Below, one piece after another: positions 15,579 through 20,896 of a stretch of 20,896 bases of DNA. Under the pieces are notes generated by a model that was not told the origin of the DNA, searched no databases, and saw only the letters and a program-made list of their open reading frames with translations. Both the position numbers and the translations under genes were made by a program. This DNA is from CAZPKH01 sp964407165 (lineage in GTDB: Bacteria > Bacteroidota > Bacteroidia > Bacteroidales > Muribaculaceae). The stretch lies in assembly GCA_964407165.1 (NCBI GenBank), contig CAYOUJ010000044.1:1-20896 (forward strand). Direction: 5' to 3'. Each line of letters opens with the position of its first letter. Position 1 is the stretch's first letter.

Positions 15579-16355
15579 ATGAAAACATCTGACAGTTACC
15601 GTTTCATCCGCTACCTGCGCACGCCCGGGTGCCGCGCCTGGTGGGCACGCTGGTCAAGCGCATTCGTCGCAACAGTCTGCGGCATCGTCATCACCCTGGG
15701 CACCAACGCCTGGATACAGTCCCGTGCCAAGGAGGCCAAGAGCCGCCGCGCCGTCGAGGTCACCATGCTCGCCCTGCACGAAGACCTCGTGAGCATGCGC
15801 TCACTACTGGCCGGATGCTGTGCCACCGACTCCCTTTACCACCTCGTCACCGGCCAGATGGCCGGCGACACACTCAACGAGCACACGGCCCAGGAGTTCT
15901 TCAAGGCCATGTCGGAGACCAACTTCCAGGAGCCGTGGCGCACCGCCTCGGGCGTTTACAACTCCTCCTTCGACTTCTGGCTCGCCATCGACGACCCCGG
16001 GGGCCTCCAGGCCCTCGGCCTCGCCTTCGGCAACCGGGACCTCTTCAGCGACGTGTTCACCTCGATGACCGCCGACCGCCGGGGGATATTCCTCTCGTTC
16101 ACAGAAAATTCGTGGAAAGACGAGTACGCCGACTGCGCCACCATGATGCGCCAATGGCTCGCCACGCCGCGCCTGAAGCGCCACATCGCCGAGCACGGCG
16201 TGCAATTGCAGATGCTCCAGGCCGTCGTCAACGAGCAGCATCACCTGTTGGAGTACCTGCGCGACCGCCTCGACATCTCCGTCGAGCGCCTGCTCGAGTT
16301 GCGCACAGAGTATCAGCTGCAGACCGACATGCACTTCTCCGACGATGACGAGTAA
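15579..16355 (+). CDS. One-TM hypothetical protein
   Basis: I do not recognise a characterised function. The 258-aa protein has a short basic cytoplasmic N-terminus, one membrane helix (about residues 28-46, FVATVCGIVITLGTNAW) and a mostly helical outer part with paired Cys (CC near 82-83) and a C-terminal acidic tail (SDDDE). The arrangement, with a helix ending in a polar NAW/NW-like motif and then a charged helix, recalls DUF6090-type Bacteroidetes membrane proteins, but the resemblance is loose. It lies 28 bp after the phosphatase and 57 bp before a small membrane peptide, so the three may be co-transcribed. Confidence 0.8.
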   Translation: MKTSDSYRFIRYLRTPGCRAWWARWSSAFVATVCGIVITLGTNAWIQSRAKEAKSRRAVEVTMLALHEDLVSMRSLLAGCCATDSLYHLVTGQMAGDTLNEHTAQEFFKAMSETNFQEPWRTASGVYNSSFDFWLAIDDPGGLQALGLAFGNRDLFSDVFTSMTADRRGIFLSFTENSWKDEYADCATMMRQWLATPRLKRHIAEHGVQLQMLQAVVNEQHHLLEYLRDRLDISVERLLELRTEYQLQTDMHFSDDDE

Positions 16356-16412
16356 ACATTAACCCCGCCCCGGGCGTTCTACATTATATAACGTCAAAAC
16401 ACCCCGCGCAAC

Positions 16413-16553
16413 ATGGACAAGAAACATAACAAAGTAAACATTTGGCTGGTCATCGGCGTCATCGTGCTCATCGTCCTGCTCATCATCTGGCTCACCGTCG
16501 CCGACTTCACCGGCGACACCGACGTCGCCGCATTCATCCCGCCTATCCTGTAG
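16413..16553 (+). CDS. 46-aa small membrane protein
   Basis: This short open frame (MDKKHNKVNIWL..., 46 aa) has a basic start, one strongly hydrophobic helix (about residues 9-27, rich in Val, Ile and Leu) and a polar, Asp-containing tail ending in FIPPIL. The Lys-rich N-terminus predicts an inner-membrane protein with the tail outside. It uses GC-ending codons like its neighbours and stops just before a hairpin, which supports a real gene. It follows the one-TM protein gene by 57 bp. Function unknown. Confidence 0.65.
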   Translation: MDKKHNKVNIWLVIGVIVLIVLLIIWLTVADFTGDTDVAAFIPPIL

Positions 16554-16578
16554 ACACTCGGAGGCGCAAGCAACGAGG

Positions 16579-16596
16579 GCGGCCGTCCTTGGCCGC
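16579..16596. terminator. Small GC hairpin
   Basis: GCGGCC (16579-16584) and GGCCGC (16591-16596) form a 6-bp stem 26 bp after the small membrane gene. There is no T-run. Confidence 0.35.
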
Positions 16597-16616
16597 ACAC
16601 AGTGCATTAAGGAAAT

Positions 16617-16672
16617 TAAGGAGATTAAGGAATTTAACGAATTTAGGGTCGATAATTTCCTTAATCTCCTTA
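16617..16672. terminator. Probable bidirectional terminator
   Basis: A perfect 16-bp inverted repeat, TAAGGAGATTAAGGAA (16617-16632) against 16657-16672, lies between convergent genes (small membrane gene + and rubrerythrin -). The arms are built of AAGGA/ATTAAGG repeats. Confidence 0.6.
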
Positions 16673-16719
16673 CCTCCCTTTAGTTAGCGACACGAAGGCG
16701 CGTCGCCTCCAAAAACCGG

Positions 16720-17370
16720 TTAGTAGTTCTCAGCGCGCACCTGGAAGTAGGCCTGGGGATGGTCGCAGACGGGGCAAACCTCGGGGGCCTCCTTGCCCAC
16801 GACGATGTGGCCGCAGTTGGCGCACTGCCAGACGGCGTCGCCGTCCTTGCTGAATACCTTGCGGTCGCGCAGGTTCTTGAGCAGCTTGCGGTAGCGCTCC
16901 TCGTGTTCGCGCTCGATGGCGGCCACGCCCTCAAACTTGCGGGCGATCTCCTCGAAGCCCTCCTCGCGTGCTTCGCGGGCCATGCGGTCGTACATGTCGG
17001 TCCACTCGTAGTTCTCGCCGGCGGCGGCCTCCTCGAGGTTGGCCTCGGTGCCGTGGATGCTCCCGCCGGAGAGCAGCTTGTACCACATCTTGGCATGCTC
17101 CTCCTCGTTCTTGGCGGTCTCGGCGAAGATGGCGGCCATCTGCACGAAGCCGTCCTTCTTGGCCTTCGAGGCGAAGTAGGTGTACTTGTTGCGGGCCATC
17201 GACTCGCCGGCGAAGGCCTCCTGGAGGTTCTTTTCAGTCTTCGTTCCGGTCAGCACGATGCCGTCCTCACGAAACTTGTCTGCTCCGACCTTGCACTTGG
17301 GGCAGCGCTCGGGAGCCTCTGTGCCCTCGTGCACGTAGCCGCACACGGTGCATACAAAACGCTTTTTCAT
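16720..17370 (-). CDS. rbr: Rubrerythrin with N- and C-terminal rubredoxin-like domains
   Basis: The 216-aa cytoplasmic non-haem iron protein reduces hydrogen peroxide in anaerobes. It has three parts. The first is an N-terminal rubredoxin-like knuckle (Cys7, Cys10, Cys23, Cys26). The second is a ferritin-like four-helix domain (about 44-165) with diiron ligand motifs EAFAGES, EEEH (89-92) and EREH (153-156). The third is a C-terminal rubredoxin-like domain (Cys183, Cys186, Cys199, Cys202). Classical rubrerythrin has only the C-terminal rubredoxin, so the extra N-terminal one makes a double-rubredoxin form. The gene follows a PerR/Fur-family regulator by 56 bp on the same strand, a pairing that fits peroxide-responsive control. 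A 16-bp hairpin lies downstream. Confidence 0.93.
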   Translation of the reverse strand: MKKRFVCTVCGYVHEGTEAPERCPKCKVGADKFREDGIVLTGTKTEKNLQEAFAGESMARNKYTYFASKAKKDGFVQMAAIFAETAKNEEEHAKMWYKLLSGGSIHGTEANLEEAAAGENYEWTDMYDRMAREAREEGFEEIARKFEGVAAIEREHEERYRKLLKNLRDRKVFSKDGDAVWQCANCGHIVVGKEAPEVCPVCDHPQAYFQVRAENY

Positions 17371-17408
17371 TGAATCTCTATGTTTTTAGTCGTTAATATA
17401 AGATGAAT

Positions 17409-17434
17409 GTCGATAGTTATCGATGATTATCGAT
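17409..17434 (-). repeat. Phased TCGAT repeat between the Fur-family gene and rbr
   Basis: TCGAT at 17410, 17420 and 17430, exactly 10 bp apart, with the last unit at the Fur-family stop codon. It is like the tracts upstream of the GT2 gene and tamL. Confidence 0.55.
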
Positions 17435-17927
17435 TTTTGCTTTCGGCGGCGGCGCAGGTCGCGCACACCCCCTTGTAGTAATACTCCACCGTGTCGACGC
17501 GGCCGATGCCGGGGAGGAGCGGGGCGGCGCCCTCGCGCCCCGCCATGCAGGCAAGGAGCGGGGCTGCGGGGCGCGAGGGCGCCGCCCCGCTCCCTCCCGC
17601 TGTGGGTATGTCGATGATGCGGCCGCAGCGGCGGCAGTAGAAGTGGCCGTGGTCGGCGGTCATCCCGTCGTAGCACACGCGGTGCTCGTCGATGGTGACC
17701 ATCCGCGCCACCCCGGCGTCGGCAAACATGCGCAGGGTGTTGTAGACCGTCGTCCGGCTGAGGGTGGGTATCTCGCCGACCAGCGCCTCGTGCACCTCCT
17801 CCACCGACGGGTGGGTGTTGTGCTCCAGCAGATACTCCATGATGCGTAGGCGCTGCACGGAGGGGCGTATGCCGGCTCCTTCGAGGCGCACCTGCGCTAT
17901 GGTCCGTATGTCAGAGGTGTCGGTCAT
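17427..17927 (-). CDS. Fur/PerR-family regulator with in-frame palindromic insertion
   Basis: The 166-aa protein has a winged-helix DNA-binding domain (about 1-88, with the recognition region TLSRTTVYNTLRMF) and a dimerisation/metal domain. The pairs Cys98/Cys101 (FYCRRC) and Cys155/Cys158 (GVCATC) form the structural zinc site typical of PerR-like proteins. His39, His46, His93 and His95 are candidate ligands. Peroxide sensing is inferred from the rubrerythrin gene downstream. Residues about 111-140 (Ala, Pro and Gly-rich) are encoded by a GC-rich perfect inverted repeat (17517-17592) absent from normal family members. Without it the protein would be about 136 aa, the usual size. The insert lies between the two CxxC pairs, so zinc-site folding could survive or be altered. 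Confidence 0.88.
   Translation of the reverse strand: MTDTSDIRTIAQVRLEGAGIRPSVQRLRIMEYLLEHNTHPSVEEVHEALVGEIPTLSRTTVYNTLRMFADAGVARMVTIDEHRVCYDGMTADHGHFYCRRCGRIIDIPTAGGSGAAPSRPAAPLLACMAGREGAAPLLPGIGRVDTVEYYYKGVCATCAAAESKNR
17517..17592. repeat. Perfect 27-bp inverted repeat inside the Fur-family gene
   Basis: Arms 17517-17543 and 17566-17592 are exact reverse complements, with a 22-bp centre that itself contains a partial arm (GGAGCGGGGC). The open frame is kept. One arm recurs in tamL (11377-11403) with one difference. Confidence 0.9.
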
Positions 17928-17937
17928 AATTGCGCTG

Positions 17938-17969
17938 CAAATATACGAATATTTTTTACAACTTTGTAA
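17938..17969 (-). promoter_or_regulatory. Fur-family gene promoter with PerR-like operator
   Basis: The minus-strand -7 element TATATTTG (17945-17938) lies just upstream of the start. Upstream of it is a perfect palindrome, TTACAA-CT-TTGTAA (17956-17969), set over the -20 to -35 region. Its A/T-rich hexamer symmetry resembles PerR-type boxes, so autoregulation is likely. No good -33 TTG is seen at the usual distance. Confidence 0.5.
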
Positions 17970-18014
17970 TTTTTACAAAATTTTTTCAAAAAAATTCGAG
18001 CTTTTGACAAGGGC

Positions 18015-18045
18015 TTGCAGGGGTGGGGAAAAATTTGTAAATTTG
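18015..18045 (+). promoter_or_regulatory. Promoter of the toxin-antitoxin operon
   Basis: TTG (18015-18017), 20 bp, TAAATTTG (18038-18045). The imperfect palindrome TTTGTAAATTTGCAAA (about 18034-18049) covers the -7 element and is a candidate operator for autorepression by the antitoxin complex. Confidence 0.65.
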
Positions 18046-18071
18046 CAAAATCAAAGAAACCCCCAAAGAGT

Positions 18072-18275
18072 ATGACACAGTTAATATTGAACATCGACGA
18101 CCCCAAGGAGGCACGGCTGCTGCGGCAGCTCATCACCAAGTTTACGAGCGTCACCGTCGCCAAGGCTCCGCGTCGCCGCAAGACAGGCCTTGACGAGGCC
18201 CTCAAAGACGTCGCCGCCGGCCGCGTCTATCATGCTGTAGATGTAGATGACTTCTTCCGCCAGTTAAACAGTTGA
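18072..18275 (+). CDS. RelB-like antitoxin of a YafQ module
   Basis: The 67-aa protein begins with MTQLILNIDDPKEA, a strand-forming N-terminus as in small DNA-binding antitoxins. It has a basic middle (KAPRRRK, 31-37) and a C-terminal helix GLDEALKDVAAGRVYHAVDVDDFF of the sort that wraps the partner toxin. The start at 18072 is chosen because it lies 27 bp after the -7 element; a longer frame from 18015 would start within the promoter. It ends 2 bp before the toxin ATG, a tight operon typical of type II systems, and probably represses the operon together with the toxin. The exact antitoxin family is not certain from sequence alone. Confidence 0.82.
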   Translation: MTQLILNIDDPKEARLLRQLITKFTSVTVAKAPRRRKTGLDEALKDVAAGRVYHAVDVDDFFRQLNS

Positions 18276-18277
18276 TT

Positions 18278-18562
18278 ATGGCTTACTCCATTGACTATAC
18301 AGGCAGGTTTAAGAAGGACTATAAGAAATGTATAAAGCGAGGATTCCCGATTCCGAAACTTGAGGAAGCCGTGAGAATCTTGGCAGAGACCGGCACACTA
18401 CCCCCTGAGTACCGGCCCCACAAACTCGTAGGGGAGTATGCCGGCAAATGGGAGTGCCATATCGGTGGCCCGGGAAGCGACTGGATCATGATATGGGAAC
18501 AGAACGACACGGAGCTGATACTCTTGACGCTCCGTACCGGCACTCATTCTGACATTTTCTAA
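18278..18562 (+). CDS. yafQ: YafQ-family mRNA interferase toxin
   Basis: The 94-aa RelE-superfamily toxin should cut mRNA at the ribosome. The YafQ catalytic pattern is intact: His48 in RPHKL, His61 in ECHI, Asp68 in SDW, His90 in RTGTHSD and terminal Phe94. A few extra residues (GGPGS, 63-67) separate ECHI from DW compared with the usual spacing. The start at ATG 18278 follows the antitoxin stop by 2 bp. Its stop codon overlaps the start of the next gene (TAATG), so translation of the third gene is probably coupled. No truncation is seen, so the toxin may be active. Confidence 0.9.
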   Translation: MAYSIDYTGRFKKDYKKCIKRGFPIPKLEEAVRILAETGTLPPEYRPHKLVGEYAGKWECHIGGPGSDWIMIWEQNDTELILLTLRTGTHSDIF

Positions 18563-18978
18563 TGGGGAAGACGGCACGGAAGAAGAGGCGGGAGCAGCGC
18601 GGGAAGTCTAATGTGCGGCACTTGAAGCGGTCGCTGCCGGCGCCCTACATGAGCTATGTGTGCTATTGCCGCCAGTGGTGGGAGATGAGCACGGGAGAGT
18701 TTGCCGACAAGTATCTAACGGCCGATGCTCCATACGACTTGGCGCAATACTTGCACGGACTCGACGCCGAGGGGGTGTCGGTGGGGGCGCTTGCCTCGGA
18801 GTGTTATGACACCTTTGTCAACGACGGCGACGACGTGGTGGTCACTCCCGATGAGCATGAGCACAACCATTTGGACGACAATGCGCTAATCCTTGTCGAC
18901 GAGGCCGGCATAGCGGATGTCAACTGGCTGCTGGCGAAACTTTACAATCATCTAAAGGATAAAAAGATCCTAAAATAA
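18562..18978 (+). CDS. Unknown protein coupled to the YafQ module
   Basis: I do not recognise this 138-aa protein. It has a strongly basic N-terminus (KTARKKRREQRGK, residues 3-15) that may bind nucleic acid, then an aromatic/Cys patch (YMSYVCYCRQWW, about 29-40), a helical middle, and an acidic segment with His (DEHEHNHLDDN, about 97-107). The C-terminus is Lys-rich (LKDKKILK). Its ATG shares one base with the toxin stop (TAATG), so it belongs to the same transcript. Possible roles are a third component (chaperone or modulator) or an unrelated passenger gene. A long AT-rich hairpin follows immediately. Confidence 0.75.
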   Translation: MGKTARKKRREQRGKSNVRHLKRSLPAPYMSYVCYCRQWWEMSTGEFADKYLTADAPYDLAQYLHGLDAEGVSVGALASECYDTFVNDGDDVVVTPDEHEHNHLDDNALILVDEAGIADVNWLLAKLYNHLKDKKILK

Positions 18979-18996
18979 CGGTAACGACAAACTACA

Positions 18997-19048
18997 AATT
19001 ACGCGAATTACACTAATTAAAATTTTAATTCGTGTAATTCGCGTAATT
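18997..19048. terminator. 26-bp palindrome after the toxin-antitoxin operon
   Basis: Arms 18997-19022 and 19023-19048 are complementary at 25 of 26 positions with no spacer (centre AAAATTTT). They are built from the same ACGCGAATT units found after rnr and folB. It lies between convergent genes and may stop transcription from both sides. Confidence 0.65.
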
Positions 19049-19068
19049 CGTATAATTCGCGTTCCGCC

Positions 19069-19647
19069 CTACTTGACGATGTCGTAGCTGATGATGTCGA
19101 TGTGGTAGAATGAGAGCCAGGGATTGCCGCCGCCCTTAACTTGCTCGGCGATGCGGGCGCGGTAGTCAGCGATGCGCTGCGCGGCCTCGCCAGACTTCTC
19201 TCCGCGGGCGGTGCGCTCGGTCTCGCACGTGCCGGAGGCGTTGGCCTCGGCGGAATTGACATCGTTGATGCGTGCCTCCCAGTCGGCCAGATACTGCTCG
19301 TCGATGCGGGTTTCCACGACTTTTCCGGTGACCACTACCGTCTGGCCGATCACGCTCTTGGGGAACGAGTCGAGCTCGCAGGCCTCGACGCGGATGAGCA
19401 CGCTGTCGGCCGTGCCTTTTATGAACATCTTCTTGCCGGCGTGCTTGCACAGGTGGCTAACGGCGCCGGTGAACGTGACCTCTTGCCCCACGAGGGAGTC
19501 GGCGTAGGCAAGGAGGGAGTCTACGGTCATGGCCCCCTCGACGCTGACGGTCGCGGAGTCGGCATCGGGAGCGGTGGTGTCTGTCTTGCCGCCGGAGCAT
19601 GCGGCCATCATCATGGCCACGCAGGCCACGGCTAATAATTTTTTCAT
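19069..19647 (-). CDS. Lipoprotein with OB-fold-like domain
   Basis: The 192-aa protein has a lipoprotein signal (residues 1-16, lipobox MMAAC, lipidated Cys17), a Thr/Asp-rich linker and a domain (about 40-110) with alternating strands (VGQEVTFTGAVSHLCKHAGKKMF, VIGQTVVVTGKVV) that reads like a small OB-fold as in several Bacteroidetes secreted proteins. A helical, Glu/Ala-rich tail follows, ending in YHIDIISYDIV. His and Cys in SHLCKHAGKKMF may be functional. The function is not known. The start at 19647 is chosen for the signal peptide; the upstream ATG at 19671 falls in the promoter -7 element. It has its own promoter (19669-19699). Confidence 0.82.
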   Translation of the reverse strand: MKKLLAVACVAMMMAACSGGKTDTTAPDADSATVSVEGAMTVDSLLAYADSLVGQEVTFTGAVSHLCKHAGKKMFIKGTADSVLIRVEACELDSFPKSVIGQTVVVTGKVVETRIDEQYLADWEARINDVNSAEANASGTCETERTARGEKSGEAAQRIADYRARIAEQVKGGGNPWLSFYHIDIISYDIVK

Positions 19648-19668
19648 AGCGTTGTCTCTTTTTGCCTG

Positions 19669-19699
19669 CAAAGTTACGGCGAGGCTCCCGCCGTGCCAA
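19669..19699 (-). promoter_or_regulatory. Promoter of the OB-fold lipoprotein gene
   Basis: Minus-strand TTG (19699-19697), 20 bp, TAACTTTG (19676-19669). The predicted transcript start lies about 7 bp downstream, leaving a leader of roughly 15 nt. Confidence 0.65.
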
Positions 19700-19750
19700 T
19701 ACCCAAAATCGGGTAAAACGTGCCGCGGCGCTCACCCCTTTCAAGTAATT

Positions 19751-19791
19751 AAGGCTTTAATCCTTTTAAATCTTTAAAGGATTAAAGCCTT
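19751..19791. terminator. 16-bp hairpin between the two lipoprotein genes
   Basis: AAGGCTTTAATCCTTT (19751-19766) pairs perfectly with 19776-19791. It lies 27 bp after the stop of the coiled-coil lipoprotein gene on the minus strand and probably ends its transcript. The motif TTAAAGCCTT is repeated just outside the stem. Confidence 0.6.
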
Positions 19792-19817
19792 AAAGCCTTG
19801 TTATTTTTCGCGGGGGA

Positions 19818-20705
19818 TTAGTTGAGCTTGATGACCAGGAGGTTTGATGCGCTCCAGAATGCGGTGGGGTTGGTGATGGTGAGTATGGCCTCGCCTGACG
19901 ACTTGTCGATGGTGTAGGAGTTCTTGGGCTGCGGCGTCATGATCTCAATCTTCTTGGCGTGGGTGTTGATGGAGGTGAAGGTGCGCTTGTCGGCCTTGGT
20001 GAAGTAGCTGAGATCCATGGTGGTGGGGTCGAACTTGGCCTTTTTGAGGAACTTGTTGGTGAGGATACCTTTGCTCTGAAGCTCGCTCTTGGAGCCCATG
20101 CAATAGTATACGGTGTTTGCAGCGGCGGCATTCTCGGCAGCCTCCTTCTGGGCTATCTCGCGCTCCTGCGTCTCGTTGGCCACGGCCTCGTTGAGGTTGC
20201 TTATCTGTTCGTTCTGGCGGGTGATTGTGCCCTGCTGCTCCTCAATCTTGATGTTGGCGGCGGCGAGCTGGTTGGTGAGGGTGGCTATCTCGGTCTGCTG
20301 GTCGGCTATTTGGGTCTTGAGCGAGGCGATGGTCTTGCGGAGCGTGGCGTTCTCGCTGTTGGAGGCGGCGAGCTTCTTCTCCATCTCGTCGAGGCGCTGC
20401 CGGCGCTCCTCGAGAGCCTGCTGTATGGCTATTATGTCGTTCTTGATCTGCTCCTTGCGCGACTGGGTCTCACCGTTGAGACCGCCGGGGGCGGAGATGA
20501 TCTTCTCCAGCTCCTTGATCTGGTTCATGCCCTCGGTGATGTCGTTGACGAGCATGAGGAGGCTGTCTTGGGTGGATATGAGCTCGTTGACGTCGCCTTC
20601 GAGCTGGGCGTTGCGTTCCTCGGCGTCCTTGAGCTTGTCGCCGTTACCGCAGGAGGCCATGGCAAGCAGGGCTATGCCGATGGTGAGGAAATACAATTTT
20701 TTCAT
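19818..20705 (-). CDS. Coiled-coil lipoprotein (Cbp1-like adhesin family, tentative)
   Basis: The 295-aa protein has a lipoprotein signal (residues 1-18, LLAMASC, lipidated Cys19) and a long heptad-rich coiled coil (about 22-205, many Glu, Gln and Lys with SLKTQIADQQTEIATLTNQL-like repeats). A compact C-terminal domain (about 210-295) includes YYCMGSKSELQSKGILT and ends in NLLVIKLN. Bacteroidales proteins of this layout are sometimes annotated as Cbp1-family collagen-binding adhesins. The match is from memory and the binding activity is not shown by the sequence. The start at 20705 gives the signal peptide; the frame extends to an ATG at 20744 that would spoil it. No consensus promoter was found upstream. 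Confidence 0.82.
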   Translation of the reverse strand: MKKLYFLTIGIALLAMASCGNGDKLKDAEERNAQLEGDVNELISTQDSLLMLVNDITEGMNQIKELEKIISAPGGLNGETQSRKEQIKNDIIAIQQALEERRQRLDEMEKKLAASNSENATLRKTIASLKTQIADQQTEIATLTNQLAAANIKIEEQQGTITRQNEQISNLNEAVANETQEREIAQKEAAENAAAANTVYYCMGSKSELQSKGILTNKFLKKAKFDPTTMDLSYFTKADKRTFTSINTHAKKIEIMTPQPKNSYTIDKSSGEAILTITNPTAFWSASNLLVIKLN

Positions 20706-20812
20706 AATGAGGTGATTTTGATATGAATAAATAGTTGAAATCAAGTGTTAAGCAATAGGTGTAAAGCCTAAGGTAAGCGAGCGAGAGAAAGAGGAGTCAG
20801 TGGCAACTATTA

Positions 20813-20845
20813 GTTATAAACTATAAGTTATAAACTATAAGTTAT
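20813..20845. repeat. Inverted copy of the AT-rich repeat at 14987-15019
   Basis: These 33 bp equal the reverse complement of 14987-15019 and are made of two and a half 14-bp units. They lie about 110 bp upstream of the coiled-coil lipoprotein start. Confidence 0.8.
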
Positions 20846-20896
20846 TACACTAGTGTCTCTTAAAAATAGTAAAAATCGAGATTAATCATTTGATCA

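Noticed and set aside
14987..20845. Composite transposon bounded by the 33-bp AT repeats
   Set aside because: There is no transposase or integrase gene inside and the enclosed genes look like ordinary chromosomal ones. The ends are simple AT repeats.

Overview
The window looks like a chromosomal segment of a GC-rich member of Bacteroidales, possibly Muribaculaceae. Several genes are preceded by the Bacteroidetes-type promoter (TTG, 19-20 bp, TAnnTTTG). Start codons lack strong Shine-Dalgarno sequences. The gene content is also typical: a TamB plus lipoprotein-TamA (TamL) pair, rubrerythrin with a PerR-like regulator, coiled-coil lipoproteins and a secreted NlpC/P60 protein. The lineage is an inference from these traits; no rRNA or tRNA gene is present.

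Layout. 1-3240 (+): RNase R (rnr) with a structured leader, then folB, with complex nested palindromes on both sides of folB. 3241-3968: non-coding, with a second palindrome copy, a good orphan promoter and hairpins that may mark a small RNA. 3969-6148 (-): a GT2-type glycosyltransferase whose DXD motif looks lost, and a DUF5672-type protein. 6330-13541 (+): tamB (1616 aa) and tamL (775 aa), an outer-membrane/envelope assembly operon. 13542-14228: an AT-rich intergenic stretch with a long hairpin. 14229-14861 (+): NlpC/P60 endopeptidase. 15086-16553 (+): low-molecular-weight tyrosine phosphatase, a one-TM hypothetical protein and a 46-aa membrane peptide. 16720-17927 (-): PerR/Fur-family regulator followed by rubrerythrin, an oxidative-stress unit. 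18072-18978 (+): RelB-like antitoxin, YafQ toxin and an overlapping third gene of unknown function. 19069-20705 (-): two lipoproteins.

The most unusual theme is GC-rich palindromic repeat DNA inserted in frame inside conserved protein genes. The Fur-family gene carries a perfect 27-bp inverted repeat (about 30 extra codons) in its zinc-binding region. tamL carries one arm of the same repeat, 26/27 identical, read in a different frame. tamB carries a different palindrome of about 112 bp bounded by roughly 27-bp C/G-rich arms. Other palindromes invade leaders and intergenic DNA (rnr leader hairpin, elements around folB, 13604-13659, 18997-19048). This suggests one or more families of mobile or propagating palindromes, comparable in concept to Rickettsia palindromic elements, that tolerate insertion into genes. 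Other points of interest are a duplicated leader motif before rnr and tamB, helically phased TCGA repeats before several start codons, and a third gene coupled to the toxin-antitoxin pair.
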